Assembly: GCA_002366675.1 (NCBI GenBank)
Contig: DFBO01000074.1
Location: forward strand, 1-12,892
Origin: Flavobacteriaceae bacterium UBA3078
GTDB taxonomy: Bacteria; Bacteroidota; Bacteroidia; Flavobacteriales; Flavobacteriaceae
DNA length: 12,892 nucleotides
Direction of reading: 5' to 3'
In this document: piece by piece, positions 6,679-12,892 of the stretch
Layout: every line of letters begins with the position of its first letter
Numbering within the stretch: position 1 is the stretch's first letter
Translations under genes and position numbers: made by a program
Notes under the pieces: generated by a model
The model's input: only the letters and a program-made list of their open reading frames with translations
What the model was told of the DNA's origin: nothing
Database searches by the model: none

Positions 6679-7676
6679 TGATTCATGTTGCTATAAATGG
6701 TTTTGGACGAATTGGTAGACGAGTTTTTAGATTATTACATGATAACAAAAATATTCAAGTTGTTGCTGTAAATGATCTTTCAGACACAAAAACACTTAGC
6801 CATCTATTAAAATACGATAGTATTCATGGTATCTTCAATGAAGATATTGGTTTTGATGCCAACCATATTATAGTTAATAATAGGAAAATACCTTTTTCCA
6901 ACGCTAATCATCCTAAAAATATTGATTGGAATCCATATCATGTAGATTTTGTTATAGAAGCAACTGGTAAATTTAAAACGAAGGAAGATTTAGAGTTTCA
7001 TATTAAAAATGGCTCAAAAAAAGTCATTTTAAGCGTTCCTCCACTAGAAGATGATATAAAAACCATTGTTTTAGGTGTTAATAATAATTCAATCTCAGGA
7101 GATGAAGCCATAGTTTCTAATGCTTCTTGCACGACAAACAATGCTGCACCAATGATTGATATTATCAACAAGCTTTGTGGTGTTAAACAAGCATATATTA
7201 CTACAGTTCACTCTTACACATCAGATCAAAGTTTACACGACCAACCACATAAAGATTTACGTCGAGCCAGAGCAGCAGGACAATCCATTGTACCTACAAC
7301 TACAGGAGCTGCAAAAGCGCTTACTAAAGTCTTTCCAGAATTGTCTGATGTAATTGGTGGTTGTGGTATTAGAGTTCCTGTAGCTAATGGTTCTTTAACT
7401 GATATTACATTCAATGTCGAAAAAACGGTAACTATCGAAGAGATAAATGAGGCATTCAAAAATGCTTCATTAAACAATTACAAAGGAATTTTAGAATATA
7501 CAGAAGACCCAATTGTTTCTATTGATATTGTAGGAAATACTCACTCTTGTATTTTTGATTCGCAAATGACATCTGTCATAGGAAATATGGTAAAAATTAT
7601 TGGATGGTACGATAATGAAACTGGATATTCTAGTAGAATTATTGATTTAATTTGCAATTTACCGATAAAAAGGTGA
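6678..7676 (+). CDS. gap: Glyceraldehyde-3-phosphate dehydrogenase, type I
   Basis: This is a 332-residue GAPDH that oxidises glyceraldehyde 3-phosphate to 1,3-bisphosphoglycerate in glycolysis, or works in reverse. The Rossmann fold starts with INGFGRIGR (7-15), and D33 in VNDL points to NAD. The catalytic pair is C151 in SNASCTTN and H178 in TVHSYTSDQ. TTTGAAKA and IRVPV give the phosphate-binding residues, and WYDNE is near the C-terminus. Differences from the textbook enzyme are N155 where a second cysteine usually stands (CTTNN, not CTTNC), Q189 in place of the usual Leu of the S-loop, and ETGYS in place of EWGYS. These may simply be a Bacteroidota subgroup signature. Its ATG overlaps the lipA stop, so it is probably cotranscribed. 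Whether this is the main glycolytic copy is unknown. Confidence 0.95.
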   Translation: MIHVAINGFGRIGRRVFRLLHDNKNIQVVAVNDLSDTKTLSHLLKYDSIHGIFNEDIGFDANHIIVNNRKIPFSNANHPKNIDWNPYHVDFVIEATGKFKTKEDLEFHIKNGSKKVILSVPPLEDDIKTIVLGVNNNSISGDEAIVSNASCTTNNAAPMIDIINKLCGVKQAYITTVHSYTSDQSLHDQPHKDLRRARAAGQSIVPTTTGAAKALTKVFPELSDVIGGCGIRVPVANGSLTDITFNVEKTVTIEEINEAFKNASLNNYKGILEYTEDPIVSIDIVGNTHSCIFDSQMTSVIGNMVKIIGWYDNETGYSSRIIDLICNLPIKR

Positions 7677-7685
7677 CTTTTATCG
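7663..7685 (+). terminator. Hairpin over the GAPDH stop codon, possible terminator
   Basis: CGATAAAA (7663-7670) pairs perfectly with TTTTATCG (7678-7685) around a 7-base loop that contains the TGA stop (7674-7676). The stem is 8 bp and AT-rich, and no T tract follows, so it may be a weak terminator or an mRNA 3'-end structure. It also covers the place where a -33 box for the next gene would lie. Confidence 0.4.
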
Positions 7686-7695
7686 AATAAATAAT

Positions 7696-7703
7696 TATAT
7701 TTG
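7696..7703 (+). promoter_or_regulatory. Promoter -7 box for the hybrid histidine kinase
   Basis: TATATTTG matches TAnnTTTG exactly and is followed by C, as is common for these boxes. Transcription would begin near 7710, with a leader of about 15 bases. No good TTTG -33 box is seen at the usual distance, where the hairpin at the GAPDH end lies. Confidence 0.6.
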
Positions 7704-7725
7704 CTTCTATTAGTGATATAAAAAA

Positions 7726-9951
7726 ATGTCCCAAATCAACAATTACATATTTGCTATTATACTGTTGTTGAGCTTTAATGCTTCATCACAAACTTCTATT
7801 GAAGAAGATCCTGAAACTATACAAAACACTATAGATCTCAGAATCAACCAAGCGCAACTTGACATAGATAAGTACGCTTATTTTGAAGCTCAAGAAAAGT
7901 ACGATAAAGCCTTACAACTTGCTATAAAAATAGATAATAAGAAAAGTATTGGTATTATTTATTCAAAAATAGGAAAACTTCAGTACATTCTAGAAGAACC
8001 AAATGAGGCCATTAAATCCCTTATTAAGGCTAATGAAGTGCAGCGTTTTGCTAAAGACGACATCAATCTAGCTGAAACATATAAGACCTTGGGAAATGTT
8101 TACACAAGCAAAAAACAGTATCAACAAGCACTTGATTACTACAAATCATCTAAAACACTCTTTGAACAGGAAGATTTAAATAATTTTGTAGCAGAAGTAT
8201 TACTTAATGAAGGTATTACCTACTTACATTTAAAGGATTATAAAAATGCCAAATCACATTTATTAAAATCTATAGCAATCGCTAAAAGATACGATTTAGA
8301 CAAAATATTAAGTAGTGCTAAATTAAATCTGGGAACAGCTCTTTTTAATTTAAATGAAACAGAAGACGCTTTAAAACAAGCTAATGATGGGCTAGAAATT
8401 GCAAAAAAGAATGAATTTAATAATATTTTAATTAATGGTTATTTAATACTTAGTAACTTAAATCAAGAAACGCAAAATCATAAATTAGCGAATAATTATT
8501 TAAGAAAACATATTGCACTCTCAGATTCTCTCATAGAAATTAAAAGAGGCAACCTTTCTCAAGAAAAGAGAATGCAATTACTAATAGAAAATCAAACGGA
8601 ATATCAGAAAGAACAATTAGCAAATTTAGAAGAACAAAAAGCAGCTAACAACTTAAATAAATTAACTACCATTTTAAGTATTGCCTTGATTACTATTCTT
8701 TCTTTATTAACCTTGTCTTTATATAAAAACAACAACATTCGTCTTAAGACAAATAACATGCTGCATAAAAAGAATGCAGAGTTAATTGTTTCTAAAGAAA
8801 AAGCTGAGCTAGCCTCTAAAACCAAAGCCAATTTTTTATCTACTGTAACCCATGAGTTAAGAACTCCATTATACGCAGTTACTGGACTAACAAATATGCT
8901 ATTAGAAGAAGACCCAAAACCTAATCAAGTCCAACATCTTAAATCACTTAAGTTTTCTGGAGATTACTTATTGACATTTATTAACGATATCCTTCAAATT
9001 AATAAAATTGAAGCAAATAAGGTAGAGGTCGAACCAGAAGCTTTTAGTCTTAAAAAGAAAATAACTAATATCATTGCTGCATTAAATAATTCTGCAACAG
9101 ATAATAATATTAATATTCATTTAGAATACGACTCTAACCTACCAGAAAACTTTTTTGCAGATCAAATTAAAATTTCTCAAATCCTTATTAACCTTATTGG
9201 TAATTCTATTAAGTTTACAAAAGATGGCGATATTTGGGTAAGAGCTTCTCATGCAGATAAAAATAATGATCAGTACAGAGTTAGATTTGAAATAGAAGAT
9301 AATGGTATTGGAATTAGTGAAGAAAAACAAAACCAGCTTTTCGAAAGCTTTTCTCAAGGATCCATTCAAATTAATAGAAAATATGGTGGTACAGGATTAG
9401 GACTTTCAATTGTAAAAGGATTAATTCAAATATTAAATGGTACAATTTCTTTAGATAGTGAACTTGGAAAAGGTTCTAAATTTACATTCGAAATACCATT
9501 AAAGTATGCTGAAAAAGTAGCTGAAGTTAAAAAAGCGAATTATTTTAAAGACATAAACGAAATAGATCTAAAAGACATAAACATTCTAGTGGTTGAGGAT
9601 AACAAGATTAATCAAATGATTACTAAAAAAATCCTTAACAAAATGAAACTTAACTGTGATGTTGTTGATAATGGCGAAGAAGCAGTAAACATGGTAAAAG
9701 ACAAAAAATACCATGTAGTTTTAATGGATATTCACATGCCTGGAATTAGTGGTCTTGAAGCAACAAGAATTATTAGAACATTCAATAAAGAGATTACCAT
9801 TTTTGCTCTTACAGCTGTAACTCTTGAAGATAAAATGCCTGAATTTGATGAGGCTGGTTTCGACGATATTATTTCTAAGCCGTTCAAACAAGAAGATTTC
9901 GAGAAAAAATTATTTGAGGTCTTAATACAAGAAAACCCTGAATCTGCTTAA
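7726..9951 (+). CDS. TPR-containing hybrid sensor histidine kinase with C-terminal receiver domain
   Basis: This 741-residue kinase has a full sensor-to-receiver layout. A signal peptide (1-21, hydrophobic core IFAIILLLSF, likely cut near ASSQ) leads into about six TPR-like helical pairs (52-267) that should lie in the periplasm. A coiled-coil stretch (270-312) precedes a membrane helix (about 313-333) and a cytoplasmic linker helix. HisKA follows with phospho-acceptor H376 in THELRTP, then HATPase_c with N493 (N box), DNGIGI (525-530) and GGTGLGL (554-560). The receiver (618-735) has acidic residues E624/D625, phospho-acceptor D668 in LMDIHMPG, T696 and K718. There is no HPt or DNA-binding domain, so a separate phosphotransfer partner or CheY-like output is needed; none is encoded nearby. 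The signal is unknown. Confidence 0.95.
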   Translation: MSQINNYIFAIILLLSFNASSQTSIEEDPETIQNTIDLRINQAQLDIDKYAYFEAQEKYDKALQLAIKIDNKKSIGIIYSKIGKLQYILEEPNEAIKSLIKANEVQRFAKDDINLAETYKTLGNVYTSKKQYQQALDYYKSSKTLFEQEDLNNFVAEVLLNEGITYLHLKDYKNAKSHLLKSIAIAKRYDLDKILSSAKLNLGTALFNLNETEDALKQANDGLEIAKKNEFNNILINGYLILSNLNQETQNHKLANNYLRKHIALSDSLIEIKRGNLSQEKRMQLLIENQTEYQKEQLANLEEQKAANNLNKLTTILSIALITILSLLTLSLYKNNNIRLKTNNMLHKKNAELIVSKEKAELASKTKANFLSTVTHELRTPLYAVTGLTNMLLEEDPKPNQVQHLKSLKFSGDYLLTFINDILQINKIEANKVEVEPEAFSLKKKITNIIAALNNSATDNNINIHLEYDSNLPENFFADQIKISQILINLIGNSIKFTKDGDIWVRASHADKNNDQYRVRFEIEDNGIGISEEKQNQLFESFSQGSIQINRKYGGTGLGLSIVKGLIQILNGTISLDSELGKGSKFTFEIPLKYAEKVAEVKKANYFKDINEIDLKDINILVVEDNKINQMITKKILNKMKLNCDVVDNGEEAVNMVKDKKYHVVLMDIHMPGISGLEATRIIRTFNKEITIFALTAVTLEDKMPEFDEAGFDDIISKPFKQEDFEKKLFEVLIQENPESA

Positions 9952-10952
9952 GATTTTATAAACTCTAACAATTTACTATCAAACAATTCCTTATTATCAA
10001 TAGTAATCTCTATTGGCAAATAATACAGTTTATCCTGTAATCTTGTTTCCGTTTTTAAACGCATAAAATCTTTTTCGGTAGTAACTATGAAATCTAACTT
10101 CGCTAAATCATTAATGTCTTTTTCAGAAAACACATGATGATCTTTATAATTCAGATGCTTAAAATCTAATTGTTTCGACTTTAAATAATTTACTAATGGA
10201 TTAGCATTTGCAATTCCTGTAACTAACGTAAAACTTGTTAATTCTGAAAAATTTGTTTCGTTAGAATTAGAAAATAACTTATTTGAATAACTAATAGAAC
10301 TAAAAAATACTGTTTGATTAGATTCTGGTTTTAACTTCTTTGTAATGCGTTCTTTCTCTTGAATAGTTATAGATTCTGGACATTTTGTAACCACAATCAT
10401 ATTTGCTCTCTTTGCTCCTGCTTTAGGTTCTCTTAAATTACCCGTAGGCAAAACAATATCATCTGCATACAAGGTGTTATACGTTGTAAGAAGCACATTA
10501 AATCCAGCTTTTACTTTTCTATGCTGAAACGCATCATCTAGTAAAATAACATCTGGTTTGTTTTCTAAATCCCTTAAACTTGAAATGCCGTGTTGCCTAT
10601 TAGCATCTACAGAAACTAAAATGTCGTTGCCAAATTTATTGTAAAACTGAAAAGGTTCATCTCCAACAGTTTTTGCAGAAACTAAAGTGTCTGCTAATTT
10701 AAATCCATTGGTTTCACGTTTGTATCCTCTACTTAAAGTTGCAAGATTATAATCCGTTTTTAATAACCTTATCAAATATTCAATCATTGGAGACTTTCCT
10801 GTTCCACCAACGCTTAAATTCCCAACACAGATTACAGGAAAGTTATAAGATTTGCTTTTCTTCCAACCTAAATCGTACAATTTATTTCTAGTCCAAGTCA
10901 CAATAAAGTAAATAGGAACAATAGGAAATAAGATGTAGCGTAATAATTTCAT
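9948..10952 (-). CDS. lpxK: Tetraacyldisaccharide 4'-kinase (lipid A biosynthesis)
   Basis: LpxK adds the 4' phosphate to the lipid A disaccharide at the inner membrane, using ATP. The 334-residue protein begins with a membrane-associating helix (about 4-20), then a P-loop GNLSVGGTGKSP (44-55), SRGYKR (74-79), GDEP (97-100, holding the likely catalytic Asp D98), the Walker B region LLDDAFQHR (137-145), LPTGNLREP (168-176), DHH (271-273) and TTEKD (291-295). These match the family order; DDAFQH has Ala where Gly is common. It is transcribed against the kinase gene, and its stop shares bases with that gene's stop. It is divergent from the Nif3 gene. Its presence confirms a Gram-negative outer membrane. 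Confidence 0.96.
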   Translation of the reverse strand: MKLLRYILFPIVPIYFIVTWTRNKLYDLGWKKSKSYNFPVICVGNLSVGGTGKSPMIEYLIRLLKTDYNLATLSRGYKRETNGFKLADTLVSAKTVGDEPFQFYNKFGNDILVSVDANRQHGISSLRDLENKPDVILLDDAFQHRKVKAGFNVLLTTYNTLYADDIVLPTGNLREPKAGAKRANMIVVTKCPESITIQEKERITKKLKPESNQTVFFSSISYSNKLFSNSNETNFSELTSFTLVTGIANANPLVNYLKSKQLDFKHLNYKDHHVFSEKDINDLAKLDFIVTTEKDFMRLKTETRLQDKLYYLPIEITIDNKELFDSKLLEFIKS

Positions 10953-10972
10953 TAAAGCGAAATTAAAAATTT

Positions 10973-10980
10973 TATCTTTG
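10973..10980 (+). promoter_or_regulatory. Promoter -7 box for the Nif3 / coiled-coil operon
   Basis: TATCTTTG matches TAnnTTTG exactly and would start transcription near 10987, about 18 bases before the ATG at 11005. The -33 region would fall at or just inside the start of lpxK, with no clear TTTG there. Confidence 0.6.
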
Positions 10981-10997
10981 TTTGAAACTTAATAACA

Positions 10998-11005
10998 CAA
11001 AATTA
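10998..11005 (-). promoter_or_regulatory. Possible -7 box for lpxK
   Basis: Read on the minus strand the sequence is TAATTTTG, which matches TAnnTTTG. It lies 46-53 bases upstream of the lpxK ATG and touches the first base of the Nif3 start codon. Transcription would begin near 10991. The -33 region inside the Nif3 gene has only TTTA, so support is modest. Confidence 0.4.
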
Positions 11006-12099
11006 TGATTGTTCAAGATGCCATAAATCATATTGAAGCACTTTCACCATTAGCTTATGCAGAAGATTTCGATAATGTAGGTCTTATTATTGGAGACAAA
11101 AACACCAAGCTAACAGGCATTTTAGTAACCTTAGACTCCTTAGAGTCTGTTGTTAACGAAGCCATAGAAACTAATTGCAACCTAATTGTTAGTTTTCATC
11201 CTATTATTTTTAAAGGTTTAAAAAAACTTACCGGAAAAACTTATGTGGAAAGAGTTGTCATGAAGGCTTTAAAAAACGACATTGCCATTTATGCTATGCA
11301 CACAGCTTTAGATAATTCGATGTTAGGTGTTAATAACATGATTTGTGAAAAACTAGGATTAAACAATCGTAAAATATTAATACCACAACCACAAACAATA
11401 AAAAAGCTTATTACTTATGTTCCTAAAAAAGACGCTGAAACATTAAGAACAGCTTTATTTGAAGCTGGAGCTGGAAACATTGGCAACTATTCTAATTGTA
11501 GTTTTAATGTAGATGGCATTGGCACATATCAAGGTAACGAAGATTCAAATCCAACCATTGGTAAAAAAGGTGAAACACATCAGGAGTCTGAAACTCAAAT
11601 TTCAGTCACATTTCCAAAACATGCAGAATCTAAAATATTACAAACTCTTTTTAAAACACATTCCTACGAAGAGGTTGCTTACGAGGTAACAACTCTCGAA
11701 AACACCAATCAAAATATTGGCATGGGAATGATTGGAGAACTAGAAAACAGCATGCCAGAAACAGCGTTTTTAAGTTTTCTAAAAGAGAACATGAAAACCG
11801 ACTGCATTAGGCATTCAAAATTAAGAGATAAAAACATAAAAAAAGTAGCCGTTTTAGGTGGTTCTGGAAGTTTTGCAATTGCTTCAGCCAAAGCTGCAAA
11901 AGCAGATATATTTATTACTGCAGATTTAAAGTATCATGACTTTTTTACTGCTGAAAATCAGATTGTTCTGGCAGATATTGGTCATTATGAAAGCGAACAA
12001 TTCACAAAAAACCTTTTAGTTGCATATCTTACAAAAAAAATCACTAATTTTGCAATCGTTTTATCAAAGACAAACACCAATCCTGTTAAGTATTTTTAA
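11005..12099 (+). CDS. Nif3-like dinuclear metal centre protein (YqfO/YbgI family, GTP cyclohydrolase I type 2-like)
   Basis: This 364-residue protein belongs to the Nif3/DUF34 family, hexameric proteins with a two-metal site whose biochemical role is poorly settled. The first half has YAEDFDNVGLIIGD (18-31), FHP (64-66), AMHTALDN (97-104). The last part has LGGSGSFA (283-290) and ADIGHYESEQ (322-331). The middle section (about 130-235) is the extra CutA-like insert found in the long YqfO form, ending in HSYEEVAYEV. Likely metal ligands are H65, H99, D103, H326 and E330. The family's first His of the HH pair is Phe (F64) here. The gene is divergent from lpxK and 3 bases before the coiled-coil gene, with which it surely shares a transcript. 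Confidence 0.93.
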   Translation: MIVQDAINHIEALSPLAYAEDFDNVGLIIGDKNTKLTGILVTLDSLESVVNEAIETNCNLIVSFHPIIFKGLKKLTGKTYVERVVMKALKNDIAIYAMHTALDNSMLGVNNMICEKLGLNNRKILIPQPQTIKKLITYVPKKDAETLRTALFEAGAGNIGNYSNCSFNVDGIGTYQGNEDSNPTIGKKGETHQESETQISVTFPKHAESKILQTLFKTHSYEEVAYEVTTLENTNQNIGMGMIGELENSMPETAFLSFLKENMKTDCIRHSKLRDKNIKKVAVLGGSGSFAIASAKAAKADIFITADLKYHDFFTAENQIVLADIGHYESEQFTKNLLVAYLTKKITNFAIVLSKTNTNPVKYF

Positions 12100-12102
12100 A
12101 CT

Positions 12103-12882
12103 ATGGCAAAAAAGAAAGAAGCAACTGTAGAAGAGCGTTTAAGACATTTATACGACTTACAATTAGTCGATTCTCGAATCGATGAAATTAGAAATGTTCG
12201 TGGAGAACTTCCTTTAGAAGTACGCGATCTAGAAGATGAAGTTGCTGGATTAAACACTAGATTAGAAAAATTAGAATCTAGCTTAGAGTCTATAAACAAT
12301 CAAATTAGTGACAAAAAGAATCTTATTGAAGAGTCTAAAGCGCTAATTAAAAAATACACAGAGCAACAAAAGAATGTTAGAAATAATAGAGAATATAACT
12401 CTATTACTAAAGAAATTGAATTTCAAGATTTAGAGATTCAATTAGCTGAAAAAAACATCAAAGAATTTAAAGTTCAAATAGATCAGAAAAAAGAAGTTAT
12501 TTCTGAAACTAAAGAGCGTTTAAAAGCACGTCAAACACACTTAAAGCATAAAAAGAGTGAGCTTGATGCTATTTTAGCAGAAACAGAAAAAGAGGAAACT
12601 GCTTTAATTAAAAAATCTGATGAATATAAAGCGAATATAGAAGAGCGTTTAGTAAAAGCTTACACAAGAATAAGAACCAATGTAAAAAATGGTCTTGCTG
12701 TTGTAGCTATTGAAAGAGGTGCTTCTGGTGGTTCTTTCTTTACAATTCCTCCACAAATACAAGTAGAAATTGCTTCTCGCAAAAAAATTATTACAGATGA
12801 GCATAGTGGACGTATTCTAATCGATGCTGCTTTAGCTGAAGAAGAAAAAGTGAAAATGAATAAAATGTTTGCAAAACTTTAA
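12103..12882 (+). CDS. Coiled-coil protein of the C4-type zinc ribbon (zf-RING_7/DUF164) family with the cysteines lost
   Basis: The 259-residue protein is almost entirely a long antiparallel coiled coil (about 10-185, rich in Lys and Glu), containing the family's KKYTEQQKNVRNNREYNSI segment (83-101), followed by a short C-terminal domain. In the family that domain is a zinc ribbon with two CxxC knuckles. Here the same positions read SGGS (208-211) before IPPQ and DEHS (232-235) before GRIL, so no zinc-binding cysteine remains, while the surrounding frame (IPPQ, SGRIL) is kept. It sits 3 bases after the Nif3 gene; this pairing also occurs in distant phyla such as Actinobacteria, which suggests a shared function. 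Its exact role is unknown. The stop is complete and 10 bases of the window remain after it. Confidence 0.9.
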   Translation: MAKKKEATVEERLRHLYDLQLVDSRIDEIRNVRGELPLEVRDLEDEVAGLNTRLEKLESSLESINNQISDKKNLIEESKALIKKYTEQQKNVRNNREYNSITKEIEFQDLEIQLAEKNIKEFKVQIDQKKEVISETKERLKARQTHLKHKKSELDAILAETEKEETALIKKSDEYKANIEERLVKAYTRIRTNVKNGLAVVAIERGASGGSFFTIPPQIQVEIASRKKIITDEHSGRILIDAALAEEEKVKMNKMFAKL

Positions 12883-12892
12883 TTCATTTCAA

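Noticed and set aside
7226..7477. Minus-strand open frame inside the GAPDH gene
   Set aside because: Antisense to a complete, motif-bearing enzyme; no start signals or domain.
12096..12299. Minus-strand open frame at the start of the coiled-coil gene
   Set aside because: Antisense shadow of a Lys/Glu-rich coiled coil, which gives Phe/Ser-rich reading on the other strand.
1..12892. Mobile elements, CRISPR, tRNA or rRNA genes, phage or defence modules
   Set aside because: No transposase, integrase, direct-repeat array, cloverleaf or rRNA-like sequence was seen, and base composition looks even throughout.

Overview
The window is strongly AT-rich and gene-dense. It looks like chromosomal DNA of a Flavobacteriaceae-type bacterium (Bacteroidota). 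The evidence is the set of TAnnTTTG -7 promoter boxes upstream of operons, the lack of clear Shine-Dalgarno sequences, ECF sigma factors, an RskA-like anti-sigma factor, a TPR hybrid histidine kinase, lpxK (so an outer membrane with lipid A), and protein sequences of typical flavobacterial style. The genus cannot be fixed from the sequence alone.

Layout, left to right. (1) A PLP aminotransferase and murB are joined by a TAGTG stop/start overlap (59-2262). (2) An ECF sigma factor that starts with TTG and its membrane anti-sigma factor (2335-3674) have their own promoter and end at a perfect 14-bp stem terminator. (3) A promoter directly after that terminator drives a tiny four-cysteine membrane protein, a family 2 glycosyltransferase and a second ECF sigma factor, again with a TTG start (3829-5693). 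(4) lipA (lipoyl synthase) and a type I GAPDH gene are joined by TAATG (5800-7676) behind two abutting -7 boxes. (5) A 741-residue sensor kinase (signal peptide, TPRs, one membrane helix, HisKA, HATPase, receiver) occupies 7726-9951. (6) lpxK lies on the minus strand (9948-10952), converging on the kinase so tightly that the two stop codons share bases. (7) Divergent from lpxK are a Nif3-family gene and a coiled-coil member of the C4 zinc-ribbon family (11005-12882).

Most genes are housekeeping: cell wall (murB), lipid A (lpxK), lipoate cofactor (lipA) and glycolysis (GAPDH), with three regulatory units between them. I see no mobile element, CRISPR array, tRNA, rRNA or phage gene, and no clear new defence or biosynthetic system. 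The points most worth a second look are these: the Nif3/zinc-ribbon pair, where both proteins have lost metal ligands their families normally keep; the small CX13CX2CX9C membrane protein next to a glycosyltransferase and a sigma factor without a neighbouring anti-sigma; and the compact gene boundaries. No gap between genes exceeds about 155 bases.
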